In this document: positions 33,950 through 42,491 of the stretch, in pieces
Numbering within the stretch: the stretch's first letter is position 1
How the letters are laid out: every line of letters starts with the position of its first letter
DNA from: CALBPI01 sp039033995
Lineage (GTDB): Bacteria > Pseudomonadota > Gammaproteobacteria > Steroidobacterales > Woeseiaceae
Length of the DNA stretch: 64,000 nt
Direction of reading: 5' to 3'
Assembly (NCBI GenBank): GCA_039033995.1
Contig: JBCCBP010000011.1
Span: forward strand, 20,471-84,470
Translations under genes and position numbers: made by a program
The notes under the pieces: model-generated
What the model was told of the DNA's origin: nothing
Databases searched by the model: none
What the model saw: only the letters and a program-made list of their open reading frames with translations

Positions 33950-36577
33950 ATGCGCGACTTTGCGCTGTTCACGGCCATTCTTTGTAGTGTTGCTCAGGCA
34001 CAATCCGGCCTGACAGATCAAGAGATCAACGAGTTCGTCGATCGGGTCATGCAATCGCGTGACTATCCCCCTGAGGCTCTGGTTCAATTCGCGAGCGATG
34101 CGGAGGCGGCAATTCTTGCGCGGGGTGATGCAGGCACGCGCAGCATGATCGCCAAGACCTGCCTCGCTGTTGGACGGTCCTACTATCTTGCGCAGCAGAT
34201 CGATCGCGGTATCGACAAGCTAGATCGCTGTATTGCAGATTCCGCCAACGCCGCGGAACCCACTCTCTATTTTCAGATGCGCTCATTGCGTTCAGCGTTG
34301 TTGTTGGTGACCAACCGACCAGCTGAGAGTCTCGCTGCGTTATCAAGCTTGATTGCAGAGGACGCAGAAGGTGTTGCACCGCGTGAAAAGTTGCGCGCGA
34401 TGTACTACTACGCGGGCGCGCTGGCGGAGAATGGTCAGGCACTCGCGGCCCACGATCAATACCAAACTACGCTAGAGAAAGCTTTGGTAGAAGGCTTTGA
34501 TCTAATGGCGCTCGGCATCGCCAACAACTATCTGGTCTCGCTGCTGAATGAACATGAGTACGCGACAGCGTCTACCGTCATGGACAAAATTACACCGGTT
34601 CTCGATCAGGCATCGCCGAGCGTTGTGCGCAATTCTTTGTTTCTGCATCGCTGGCAGTTGCAACACCTGGCCGGCAAACCGGCTGTCGCGGCTGCAAGAC
34701 TACAGGAGTTGATCGACACAACCCTGATCAACGATCCCAGTATGCAGGGCAACGGGTATGAATATCTCGCCGACGCACTGCGGGATCTCGGCAGACTAGA
34801 CGAATCACTGGCCGCCGCTGAACGCGCTGTGGTTTTGTTGCAGGGCCTGCCGCTAGAAGAGATCGACGCACGTTTTTCATTGGCAGAGACACTGCTTGCG
34901 ATGGGACGGTCGGAACAGGCCCTGATTCAGCTCAACGCGATTGACGGCGCTGAAACACGCACGCTGGCGCGCGTAGAGCAGTGGCATCAATTAAGCATTG
35001 AAGCGCTGCTAGCGATCGGCAACGCGGAGGAGGCGCGGGTGCGGTACCAGCAGCTCCTGGCTATTCAAGAACGTCGTCGCGCCGCCATCAGCGCGCAGAG
35101 CCGCCGCTACTTTGACGCCAAGCTCACAAACCAGCGACAGCAAGCGGAGCTGCTGCGGATGCAACAGAGCCGCGAGTCGCTGGAACAACGCACCGATGCG
35201 ATCAACGAGCGTGCCAATGCGCTGGAGAAATTATCCGAGCGTTCACGACAGATGCGCGCATTGGTATTGGTGGCTGTACTGGCTCTCGGCCTAGCGGCTA
35301 TTTTGTTGGTTTACGTGTCGGCTAAACGTCGCTTCGAACGCCGCTTGCGGGAGCGAGAGGAAGAATTGAACGAGAGCCTGCAACAGCAGGTGGAAGAAAA
35401 ATCTGAGGCGCTGGTCGCACGTATTGAAGAGCAAAACTTGCTTGAACAGACGTTGGCCAAGACCGCGCACATCGAGTCCATTGGTAAGTTAACAGGCAGC
35501 GTCGCTCACGACTTTAACAATCTGATGCAAGTGATCCGCGTGGCGAATGAGCAACTCGACATCGATGCATTGTCGCCGCTGCAAAAGTCTTTTTTGCGCG
35601 GGTCTAATGATGCGCTCGATCATGCAGCTGCGATCATTCGCCAGCTGCTGTCGTTTGCACGTCGCCAGACTCTGGAATTCGAAACGCTTCACTTTTCTGA
35701 CATTCTTGATGAATCCGGCCCATTGTTGAATGCCGCCGTTGGCAGTGCCATCGACCTTGATGTTCGCGACGGTTCGGGTGATTTCCTGATTCACGTGGAT
35801 CGTAGTCAATTGGTATCGATGCTGCTTAATCTACTGACCAACGCTCGCGATGCGATGCCTGACGGTGGGGGCATTTCGATGCGCGCGGGCCTGTTGACGT
35901 TGAAGCCTGGTGACGTCGATATTTGGCCGGACATGCCCTTTGGCGATTACCTGTTGTTGACGATCGCAGACACCGGGTGCGGGATGAGTGAAGCAACCCG
36001 TGAGCAAGCGTTTGATCCGTTCTACACAACCAAGGACGAGCAGACCGGTACGGGACTCGGCCTGAGTTCGGTCAAGGGATTTGCTGCGCAGTCGGGTGGC
36101 GATGTGCGCATCATCAGTAGTGACGGTACCGGGACTACGATCGGGTTGATCCTGCCAAGGGCGCAGGCAAGCAGCACGCACACCCAACAGCTACGTCCAT
36201 CGCTGCGTCGACTCGATAACATGAGTGTCTTGCTCGTCGAGGACAACCCCTCGCTCGCGCAAACACTGGTCGCCATGATGCAGCATCTCGGCGCCATCGT
36301 GACGCATGTCGAGTCCGCCGACGAAGCGATCGCGTTGTTGTCGAAAGGGCAGCATGTTGAAGCGCTGCTATCAGACGTGCGGATGCCTGGTACCAATGAT
36401 GGTTTCGATCTACATCAGTGGGTGCGCGATCATCGTGGCGATGTGCCAGTCGTGCTGATGACCGGCTACAGCGACAGCGACCGCGCGCGGGATGATGTCA
36501 TCATGATCAACAAGCCGTTCTCGAGCGAGCAACTGGTAGCGGCGTTAGTGTCCGCCGAAGCGTCTTTGACCGCCTGA
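33950..36577 (+). CDS. Hybrid sensor histidine kinase with periplasmic TPR sensor and receiver
   Basis: An 875-residue protein in this order: signal peptide (MRDFALFTAILCSVAQAQ), about 390 residues of TPR-like helices facing the periplasm, one membrane helix (ALVLVAVLALGLAAILLVYV), a coiled coil, a dimerisation domain with phospho-His in GSVAHDFNNL (near residue 520), an ATPase domain (NLLTNARDAMPDGG; DTGCGMS; GTGLGLSSVKG) and a C-terminal receiver with the phospho-Asp in LLSDVRMPG (near residue 809). The HDFNN H-box marks the HisKA_3/4-like NtrB-type group. No response regulator follows, so it must act through a partner elsewhere. The start is uncertain: the ATG at 33950 lacks a close ribosome site, and a GTG at 33893 would add 19 residues. 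Confidence 0.87.
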   Translation: MRDFALFTAILCSVAQAQSGLTDQEINEFVDRVMQSRDYPPEALVQFASDAEAAILARGDAGTRSMIAKTCLAVGRSYYLAQQIDRGIDKLDRCIADSANAAEPTLYFQMRSLRSALLLVTNRPAESLAALSSLIAEDAEGVAPREKLRAMYYYAGALAENGQALAAHDQYQTTLEKALVEGFDLMALGIANNYLVSLLNEHEYATASTVMDKITPVLDQASPSVVRNSLFLHRWQLQHLAGKPAVAAARLQELIDTTLINDPSMQGNGYEYLADALRDLGRLDESLAAAERAVVLLQGLPLEEIDARFSLAETLLAMGRSEQALIQLNAIDGAETRTLARVEQWHQLSIEALLAIGNAEEARVRYQQLLAIQERRRAAISAQSRRYFDAKLTNQRQQAELLRMQQSRESLEQRTDAINERANALEKLSERSRQMRALVLVAVLALGLAAILLVYVSAKRRFERRLREREEELNESLQQQVEEKSEALVARIEEQNLLEQTLAKTAHIESIGKLTGSVAHDFNNLMQVIRVANEQLDIDALSPLQKSFLRGSNDALDHAAAIIRQLLSFARRQTLEFETLHFSDILDESGPLLNAAVGSAIDLDVRDGSGDFLIHVDRSQLVSMLLNLLTNARDAMPDGGGISMRAGLLTLKPGDVDIWPDMPFGDYLLLTIADTGCGMSEATREQAFDPFYTTKDEQTGTGLGLSSVKGFAAQSGGDVRIISSDGTGTTIGLILPRAQASSTHTQQLRPSLRRLDNMSVLLVEDNPSLAQTLVAMMQHLGAIVTHVESADEAIALLSKGQHVEALLSDVRMPGTNDGFDLHQWVRDHRGDVPVVLMTGYSDSDRARDDVIMINKPFSSEQLVAALVSAEASLTA

Positions 36578-36611
36578 CGTAAACCGACCTACAAACGCGG
36601 CGGCGGTTGCG

Positions 36612-36617
36612 TACAAT
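36612..36617 (+). promoter_or_regulatory. TACAAT -10 box for a possibly leaderless transcript
   Basis: TACAAT ends 6 nt before the ATG at 36624, so transcription would begin at or very near the A of the start codon. No Shine-Dalgarno sequence is present between them. No convincing -35 was seen. Confidence 0.4.
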
Positions 36618-36623
36618 CTCGCG

Positions 36624-37844
36624 ATGTTGCAATTCATTCGACAGAACTTCCGCTGGTTGCTCGGCGGCTTCGTACTGACATTCTTCTCAAGCTTTGGGCA
36701 GACCTATTTCATAGCTGCGTCGATCGGGGAATGGCAGGGTCAGTTCGGCCTCAGTCATGGAGAGATTGGCCGACTGTACATGTTGGCTACACTGACCAGC
36801 GCGATCAGTTTGCCCTGGGTCGGCAAGTTGGTGGACGTCGTCAGTGAACCACGCGTGCTACTGATTGTGATCCCGATGCTTGCGCTCGCGACCGTTCTGG
36901 CGGCATTTGCTTGGTCGGTGTTCAGTTTGTTTCTTGCGATCTACCTGCTGCGCCTGTTCGGGCAAGGAATGATGACGCACACGGCACTCACCGCCACAGG
37001 TCGCTGGTTTAGCAATGCGCGAGGGCGTGCGGTGTCATTGGTCGTGCTCGGTCACCAGGGCGGCGAAGTGACATTGTTGATCGGCTTCGCCACCATGACG
37101 ACCTGGGTAGGCTATCGCAGTAGCTGGATGTCGGCTGGTTTGGTGCTGTTGCTCGTGGCATTGCCGCTGGCCCTGTGGGCTTATGCGGCACCTCGTCAGC
37201 CCAGTCAGCTCACCGATGAGCAATCCGATCAGCGCCTCGAGGTACGCAATTGGACGAGAGGTGAGGTTGTTCGCGACCCGTTGTTCTGGATCCTGCTCAC
37301 CGGCGTTCTGGCACCCGCATTTATCGGTACCACGATCTTTTATCATCAAGACTACTTTGCGACTCTGTTCGAATGGCCAGACAATCATTTTGCGAAATCG
37401 ATCCAACTGATGGCAGTCACAACGGTCGTCGTGGCATTGCTGTCCGGCATGCTGATCGATCGCTGGGGCGCGTTCCGTATGTTGCCGGTGTTTTTGGTGC
37501 CATTATCCGGTGCGTGTTTTGCGATGAGCAGCGTCGGGGGCAACGCGTTGTTTTTTGTCATGCTGTTGCTGGGTATCAGCTACGGATTGTCGTCGACGTT
37601 GTTCGGTGCACTTTGGCCTGAGACTTACGGGACAGAACACCTTGGGGCGATCCGGTCTGTCACGGTATCTGCCGCGGTGTTGTCGACGGCAGCCGGACCC
37701 GGATTGACCGGGACACTGATCGACTTCGGCATACCACTGCCACAACAAATGCAGGCATTGGGCATTTATTGTGTCGTGGCGGCAAGTGCAATGCTGCTGG
37801 CCCGCGGAGTCATCGGCCGCCGCCGACTACGTCAGTCGGCGTAG
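36624..37844 (+). CDS. MFS transporter, oxalate/formate antiporter or nitrate/nitrite-like branch
   Basis: A 406-residue, 12-helix carrier. The opening IRQNFRWLLGGFVLTFFSSF and the segment FSNARGRAVSLVVLGHQGGE fit the branch of the superfamily that includes monocarboxylate carriers and OxlT-like proteins. The start codon has no ribosome site but a -10-like box 6 nt upstream, so translation may be leaderless. Its end overlaps the convergent MarR gene by 13 bp. The substrate is unknown; the MarR/nitroreductase pair next door may or may not be related. Confidence 0.8.
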   Translation: MLQFIRQNFRWLLGGFVLTFFSSFGQTYFIAASIGEWQGQFGLSHGEIGRLYMLATLTSAISLPWVGKLVDVVSEPRVLLIVIPMLALATVLAAFAWSVFSLFLAIYLLRLFGQGMMTHTALTATGRWFSNARGRAVSLVVLGHQGGEVTLLIGFATMTTWVGYRSSWMSAGLVLLLVALPLALWAYAAPRQPSQLTDEQSDQRLEVRNWTRGEVVRDPLFWILLTGVLAPAFIGTTIFYHQDYFATLFEWPDNHFAKSIQLMAVTTVVVALLSGMLIDRWGAFRMLPVFLVPLSGACFAMSSVGGNALFFVMLLLGISYGLSSTLFGALWPETYGTEHLGAIRSVTVSAAVLSTAAGPGLTGTLIDFGIPLPQQMQALGIYCVVAASAMLLARGVIGRRRLRQSA

Positions 37845-38314
37845 GCGATGTCTTCAAGCATTTCTCGAATCCGAAACAGCACTGTAAGCGTTTCCTCGAG
37901 CTCCTCTGAGGTGACCCGTGTCTGCAACTGAGGGTATGCAGGTGACAGGCTTGTCGTGATTGCTTCGCGATGCGCGAGTCCGGCTTTGGTGATGCTGACA
38001 AATTTTTGACGACGATCTCGTTCACCGGATTTCAATGCGACATGGCCTTTGGAAACCAGTTTCTTGATCGTCGAGGTCATCGTCGGCTGGCTCACCAAAA
38101 ACGCCTTTGCCAATTCGGTAATAGTCTCTTCCTTCGACAAACGCGCGAGTCGATTTAACACGCCAAACTGAGCCACGCTCGTACCTACCGGCAGCGCTCG
38201 CTGGAACAGTGTTGTCGACATATGGGCGATCATGTCGATTTCTGTGAACAGTTTAAATTCGACACTGTCGTTTGCTGTGCCGGCGTCCGATTCCAGGTGA
38301 GCATCCTTGCTCAT
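37832..38314 (-). CDS. MarR-family transcriptional regulator
   Basis: A 160-residue winged-helix regulator. The recognition-helix region is TITELAKAFLVSQPTMTSTI near residues 75-94, followed by the wing ALKSGERDRRQKFVSITKAG, which is diagnostic for MarR proteins. They usually repress their own operon and respond to small aromatic or oxidant ligands. The ATG overlaps the upstream nitroreductase-like gene by 4 nt (ATGA), so the pair is co-transcribed from the promoter near 39484-39534, where a long palindrome is the probable operator. Confidence 0.9.
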   Translation of the reverse strand: MSKDAHLESDAGTANDSVEFKLFTEIDMIAHMSTTLFQRALPVGTSVAQFGVLNRLARLSKEETITELAKAFLVSQPTMTSTIKKLVSKGHVALKSGERDRRQKFVSITKAGLAHREAITTSLSPAYPQLQTRVTSEELEETLTVLFRIREMLEDIAYAD

Positions 38315-39471
38315 GCGTCTGTCTTCATGAGGACCGCCGACAGCGGCCAGCGCGGAGAGGGTGGTGGCACGTCGGCATAGCCCAAACGAAACAGACCCTG
38401 GACGGTCGCAGCCGTGTTGTTGGTGAGTTGGCGATGGATTGCGGCATAGTGTGTACGCATTTCAGGAAACTCCTGCAACGCCTGGCTCAACGGCTGGATG
38501 GCGATACCGAGTTTGGTCGCGGTCAAATGCCATCGCAGCCACGCGGCACCGGCGTGCAGTTGAGCCAGGCGATCATTGTGCTCTGTCGTGATCCACCCAA
38601 ACGTATTGGTGGCGTCGATCAGGGCACTATAGAAGTCTTGTGAACTATCGTAGGCAAAACTGTCGGGCTCAGCCATTTTTTCACGTGTCATGACCCCGAC
38701 TATGCGCAGCGCTCGAAACAGCGGTCCGCCGAGTGAAATGCCGTCTGGGTTTGCGGCGACTTCGCCGGCTGCAATACGGGTTAGTTGCACACTCTCATTG
38801 TGGGTTCTTGCGGTATTGCTTTCCGTGAGCCAGCTTGCATGACAGATTTCCTTGATCGCTGAGACAGTGCTCAACTCGCTAGTCGTGCCCGCTGAAGTGG
38901 CGGGTCGTGAGACGCTGGCAACAAGCGCGTTTAAGGCCGCGTCGGGAATGCTGCGATCCAACGCATACGGTTGTCGGTGCGTTCTGCGCGCGAGCATCCA
39001 CGGTGCGAGATTATCCGACGCTACAGAAGTCGATGCCGCAAGCGTCAGACGCGCAATTGGTGCGTTATCGAGCGGTCGGTCAGCGGACGACGCGACCAGC
39101 CACTCGACACGGGCTATATGCCCGGTTAGCGTTGCGGCGATTTTGAATTGCTCAATCATCGCGCCAAGGCCGATCGTGATTTGGCGGTTAAGTGGATCAG
39201 TCTGCGGTAGCAATCGATCGAGATCCGGCCACACAGTGACGGTGTCGTCGCCCTCAAGTGCCACGCGCCACGGCTGCCGGTTGTGCGGTGAGGGCGCCAG
39301 AATCGCGTAGGCCAGCGCTTTCAGGCGCGGATCGGGTAGCGAATCTGTATCCACTGCCCAGGGGGAACGGGCGGTTTGCATCGCGAATCGATCGTGCAAA
39401 AGTGTGCCGGCAGTCGGGGCGACGACCAGTGTTGTTGCGCCGAGACTGATGATTTGTCGGCGGGTTAGCAC
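38311..39471 (-). CDS. Acg-like nitroreductase-fold protein
   Basis: A 386-residue protein with an N-terminal hydrophobic leader (TRRQIISLGATTLVVAP) and a nitroreductase-like body. The segment AYAILAPSPHNRQPWRVAL near residue 54 is the FMN-phosphate binding opening of nitroreductases, as in the mycobacterial Acg family and its gammaproteobacterial relatives. Such proteins hold FMN but often lack the usual dimer contacts, and their reductase activity is doubtful. The leader carries RR but not a full Tat consensus, so it may be a signal peptide or a membrane anchor. It is the first gene of an operon with a MarR repressor, which suggests a response to nitroaromatic, quinone or redox stress. Confidence 0.78.
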   Translation of the reverse strand: MLTRRQIISLGATTLVVAPTAGTLLHDRFAMQTARSPWAVDTDSLPDPRLKALAYAILAPSPHNRQPWRVALEGDDTVTVWPDLDRLLPQTDPLNRQITIGLGAMIEQFKIAATLTGHIARVEWLVASSADRPLDNAPIARLTLAASTSVASDNLAPWMLARRTHRQPYALDRSIPDAALNALVASVSRPATSAGTTSELSTVSAIKEICHASWLTESNTARTHNESVQLTRIAAGEVAANPDGISLGGPLFRALRIVGVMTREKMAEPDSFAYDSSQDFYSALIDATNTFGWITTEHNDRLAQLHAGAAWLRWHLTATKLGIAIQPLSQALQEFPEMRTHYAAIHRQLTNNTAATVQGLFRLGYADVPPPSPRWPLSAVLMKTDA

Positions 39472-39483
39472 GATGAGCTCCTA

Positions 39484-39534
39484 TTTTACATAGACATCAA
39501 TGTATAGCGTTATAATATAGATGTCTATGTAAAA
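39484..39534. promoter_or_regulatory. Large palindromic operator upstream of the Acg/MarR operon
   Basis: TTTTACATAGACATC (39484-39498) and GATGTCTATGTAAAA (39520-39534) are a perfect 15-bp inverted repeat with a 21-bp A+T-rich centre. Each arm contains an ATAGA-N2-TCTAT-like MarR-type core (perfect on the right, one change on the left). It lies 13 nt before the Acg-like start codon. A TATAAT (39511-39516) sits in the centre, readable on the plus strand, so the promoter is probably inside the operator. Confidence 0.82.
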
Positions 39535-39600
39535 GCGCAACCCTAGTGAATTGCGACACACCACGCAGAGAATGTGACCCGAAACGTTTAACCTCTCATT

Positions 39601-40086
39601 ATGAAACTGTTTGTTCGCTTGCTGTGTTTGGTCATCGTGGTCGCGCTAGCCGGTCCATTCTTCATTAAGGGTCCTGATGGTCGGCCGTTGTGGACGGTTG
39701 ACGATACGCTGCGACGCCTGAAACGCGCTTTGCCCGACACATCTTCCGGCAATGTTCTCCAGGACGTCTCAGGGCTAGGCAACAATGAGGTGATGGTCTA
39801 TCGCTGGCAAGATGCCGATGGTACCTGGCATTTCGCGGCAGAAGCGCCCGACGGTGTTATGGCCGAGACGATGGTGATCGATACGCGTACCAACGCGATG
39901 CAAGCGATGCGGCCCGTTACGACACCGGCGGAAGGCGTGTATGCCGATAACGAGCCGCAGCAGATGACTTCGCCGATGATCGGGCCGTATCCCTCTCCGG
40001 AAGCGACGCGCGAGCTGATCGAAGACGTCAAGGCTATAGAGGCGCTATCGGAACAGCGCCTGAAGCAGCTTGAGCAGGTGCGATAG
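39601..40086 (+). CDS. DUF4124-containing exported or anchored protein
   Basis: A 161-residue protein with an N-terminal hydrophobic segment (LFVRLLCLVIVVALAGPFFI) and, near residue 66, VYRWQDADGTWHFAAEAP. This is the DUF4124 signature of a short beta-hairpin domain found in many gammaproteobacterial envelope proteins of unknown job. The last 30 residues are helical and charged. It starts 130 bp from the divergent Acg-like gene, beyond the palindromic operator, so it could be under the same control. Function unknown. Confidence 0.75.
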   Translation: MKLFVRLLCLVIVVALAGPFFIKGPDGRPLWTVDDTLRRLKRALPDTSSGNVLQDVSGLGNNEVMVYRWQDADGTWHFAAEAPDGVMAETMVIDTRTNAMQAMRPVTTPAEGVYADNEPQQMTSPMIGPYPSPEATRELIEDVKAIEALSEQRLKQLEQVR

Positions 40087-40234
40087 ATCTGGCATTAGCG
40101 GAATCCGTATTTGGTCGGGCAACAAACGTCAGTCGGCATATGCAGTTGGAAAATCGTCGAGATTTATTACAGTTCCGTTTCTGGATGGTCGCACTGAACT
40201 AAAAAAAATTTATAAAACAATGAGTTAAAAGATT

Positions 40235-40248
40235 GGCATGACACTTGC
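40235..40248 (+). promoter_or_regulatory. Sigma-54 (RpoN) promoter of the second exosortase substrate
   Basis: TTGGCATG, four bases, TTGCTT places GG at 40235-40236 and GC at 40247-40248, exactly ten bases apart. It shares TTGGCATG-N4-TTGCTTCGTA with the promoter at 7127-7142. The start of transcription would be near 40260, about 30 nt before the ATG. Confidence 0.85.
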
Positions 40249-40290
40249 TTCGTACTAAGCAAGAAACGAGATGCAACTGGGACTTCAATA

Positions 40291-40896
40291 ATGAAAAAAT
40301 TCTCATCAAAACTGCTTGTAGCCATCGCGGCACTGTGTTTTGCACCGCTGGCGCAAGCGACGATTATCAATACCATCGACATGACCGTGCGCTCCAGCAC
40401 CTATTCAGTGGGCGCGGATGATTCGATCGATCACATCGAATCGCAATTTCTGGCGGGCAACCTGATTTGTGAAACGTCTCTAACGGCGTTGGACAACGCA
40501 GGCAGTCGCCAAAGCTGTAACGGTCCACGCCGCAACATCGCGACGTTGTTTGAAGTGAACTTCACGCAGACTGGTACCACGATGTGGCAGTTCGGTGGCG
40601 ACTGGGGTCGCGGCGGTGCGGTCTTCATTCGTGGTGGCTTCACTCGCACGGACGACATCTGGTGGAACGGCGACTGGGAGAACGGTGACGTCATCGATTT
40701 CCGCACCGTGGGCCGTGGTACCGCTACGCTGAACCTGCTGGGCTTCGAAAATTGCTGTGCCGGTGGCATGTCACTGCGCTACTCAACCGATGGTGGCAGC
40801 ACCTGGACAATCGCGACAGCAGTACCGGCGCCAGGCGCGCTGGCATTGATTGGCTTCGCATTGCTGGGAATGGGTCTGGCTCGTCGCCGCGCCTGA
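40291..40896 (+). CDS. CCXG-type exosortase-sorted protein (PEP-CTERM type, PAP variant)
   Basis: A 201-residue exported protein. It has a signal peptide (MKKFSSKLLVAIAALCFA, cleaved near AQA) and a compact body with LGFENCCAGGMSLRY near residues 149-163, the paired-Cys-Gly-Gly feature of the CCXG family of exosortase targets. The sorting tail is VPAPGALALIG, a hydrophobic helix and ARRRA. The tail is nearly identical to that of the DUF4114 protein at 7186, and both genes have the same sigma-54 promoter, so they are probably co-regulated and processed by the same exosortase. The body has no enzymatic motif. Likely a surface or matrix protein. Confidence 0.88.
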   Translation: MKKFSSKLLVAIAALCFAPLAQATIINTIDMTVRSSTYSVGADDSIDHIESQFLAGNLICETSLTALDNAGSRQSCNGPRRNIATLFEVNFTQTGTTMWQFGGDWGRGGAVFIRGGFTRTDDIWWNGDWENGDVIDFRTVGRGTATLNLLGFENCCAGGMSLRYSTDGGSTWTIATAVPAPGALALIGFALLGMGLARRRA

Positions 40897-40922
40897 TTCG
40901 GCCGCTAGTCGAATACTACGAA

Positions 40923-40950
40923 GACCCTGCCTCGGCAGGGTCTTTTTTTT
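40923..40950 (+). terminator. Rho-independent terminator
   Basis: Stem GACCCTGC (40923-40930) / GCAGGGTC (40935-40942) with a CTCG loop and eight T. It closes the single-gene unit of the CCXG protein. Confidence 0.92.
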
Positions 40951-41069
40951 GCCTGCGGTATTTTGATCAGACGGGTCTTGTTCAAGTATAGATCCGGCAG
41001 AGCGGCGCACTCGTGGCTTTCACGATGCGCTCGCTCGCCGCGCATGCCTCGATTGGGTACTATCGCGGA

Positions 41070-42437
41070 ATGATCGATGAACACCTTTGCGCGCGATTCG
41101 CGTGTCCGCGCTGCGACAGCAAGCTGGTTGCGCATCCCGATGGATTGCTTTCGGTTGGCAGCAAGACCGTGTATCCGCTACTCGATGAGGTGCCCTTTTT
41201 GTTCGCCGAGCCCGGTGTCGCTCTGGATGAATGGCGTCAGCGCTACCATGCCCGTGAGCGAGAGATCGAGCAGCGCCGATCGGTGTTGCAGCAAGCGCTC
41301 GATGAGAGCACGTTGCGGGCAGCGACACGGGCGCGATTGGCGCATGAAGATGCTGCATTGGATGCCCATGCGAAAGAGTTGCGCGACATTCTGTCTGAAT
41401 TGGACACCCATCAACTCGCGGCGAATCATGAAACGTATCTGGCGCTGCGAACCCGCTTGCCGGAAGATCAGGGCTTAGTCACTTACTATGCCAATTTGCA
41501 TCGCGACTGGTGCTGGGGTGATACGGAGAACCGGCAGTCCGTAGATCTGGTCTCAGACGCGATCGGAGCCAGCGGTCCGGGTGATTTGCTGGTGCTCGGT
41601 GCCGGTGGTGGGCGGCTCGCCTACGATTTACACCAGCGTTTTGATCACACATTGACGTTCGCACTCGATTTCAATCCACTACTCATGATCGCCGCGAAAC
41701 GGTTGTCGGCTGGTGAGACGATCGATTTGCATGAGTTTCCTATTGCGCCAGCAACAAGCGGCGACGTCGCGGTGCAGCGCACACTGGCTGCGCCTGAAGC
41801 CGCGCGACCCGGTCTGCACTGGGTGCTGGCTAACGCGTTGCGACCGCCCTTCCAGCCGATGAGTTTCGATACACTGGTGACACCGTGGTTGGTCGATGTC
41901 ATCGACGAGCCGCTGCCATTGCAGGCGCAGCGCTGGAATCGACTGCTTAGAACTGGCGGCCGCTGGATATGGTTTGGTTCACATGCGTTTCGTAGCGGTG
42001 GTCCGTTAGGCGAGTTCAGTATTGAAGAGTCACAGGAGATTATTGCGGCGAGCGGATTTTCGGATATTGAACTCGTGGAAGCGGAGCTGCCCTACATGGT
42101 TTCCCCGGCGAACCGGCACGCACGACAGGAACGCGTGGTCGTTATGTCGATGACCAAAACGGCTGATGCGGATGCGCCGGGCCGTCATGTGGCACTGCCG
42201 GATTGGCTGGTCGATACGTCGCTGCCTGTGCCGGGTAGTGAATCGTTCCAATCCCAGGGCATGGCATCGCGGATACACGCCTTTTTCTTTTCGATGATCG
42301 ATGGGCAGCGCAGCCTTGACGAGATGGCCTTGTTGATGGAGCAGGAGCGACTGATGCCCAAGTCCGAAGGCGTTGCGACGCTGAGAAACTTCCTGATTCG
42401 CGCGTTGGCGGTGAGCGAGGGCTATTCGGCGCTTTAG
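41070..42437 (+). CDS. Trm112-like domain fused to an N2227-type SAM methyltransferase
   Basis: A 455-residue three-part protein. Residues 1-50 look like a Trm112/UPF0434 zinc-ribbon: CPRCDSKL, then YPLLDEVPFLFAEPG. From about residue 170 there is a Rossmann methyltransferase with the SAM loop VLGAGGGRL, then a section resembling the N2227/carnosine N-methyltransferase family: LVTPWLVDVIDE, WNRLLRTGGRWIWFG, then SIEESQEIIAASGF. The last 70 residues form a small helical domain (FSMIDGQRSLDEMALLM) like a PqqD-type winged helix. Only one CxxC pair is visible in the zinc-ribbon part. The start is uncertain: the ATG at 41070 opens the ribbon domain directly, while an upstream GTG at 41013 would add 19 residues. 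The substrate is unknown; peptides or small amines are possible. Confidence 0.72.
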   Translation: MIDEHLCARFACPRCDSKLVAHPDGLLSVGSKTVYPLLDEVPFLFAEPGVALDEWRQRYHAREREIEQRRSVLQQALDESTLRAATRARLAHEDAALDAHAKELRDILSELDTHQLAANHETYLALRTRLPEDQGLVTYYANLHRDWCWGDTENRQSVDLVSDAIGASGPGDLLVLGAGGGRLAYDLHQRFDHTLTFALDFNPLLMIAAKRLSAGETIDLHEFPIAPATSGDVAVQRTLAAPEAARPGLHWVLANALRPPFQPMSFDTLVTPWLVDVIDEPLPLQAQRWNRLLRTGGRWIWFGSHAFRSGGPLGEFSIEESQEIIAASGFSDIELVEAELPYMVSPANRHARQERVVVMSMTKTADADAPGRHVALPDWLVDTSLPVPGSESFQSQGMASRIHAFFFSMIDGQRSLDEMALLMEQERLMPKSEGVATLRNFLIRALAVSEGYSAL

Positions 42438-42491
42438 CGCAGCGGGCCTTACCTTTGCCGGACATTTTCATTCACTGACGGAGTGTGACCT

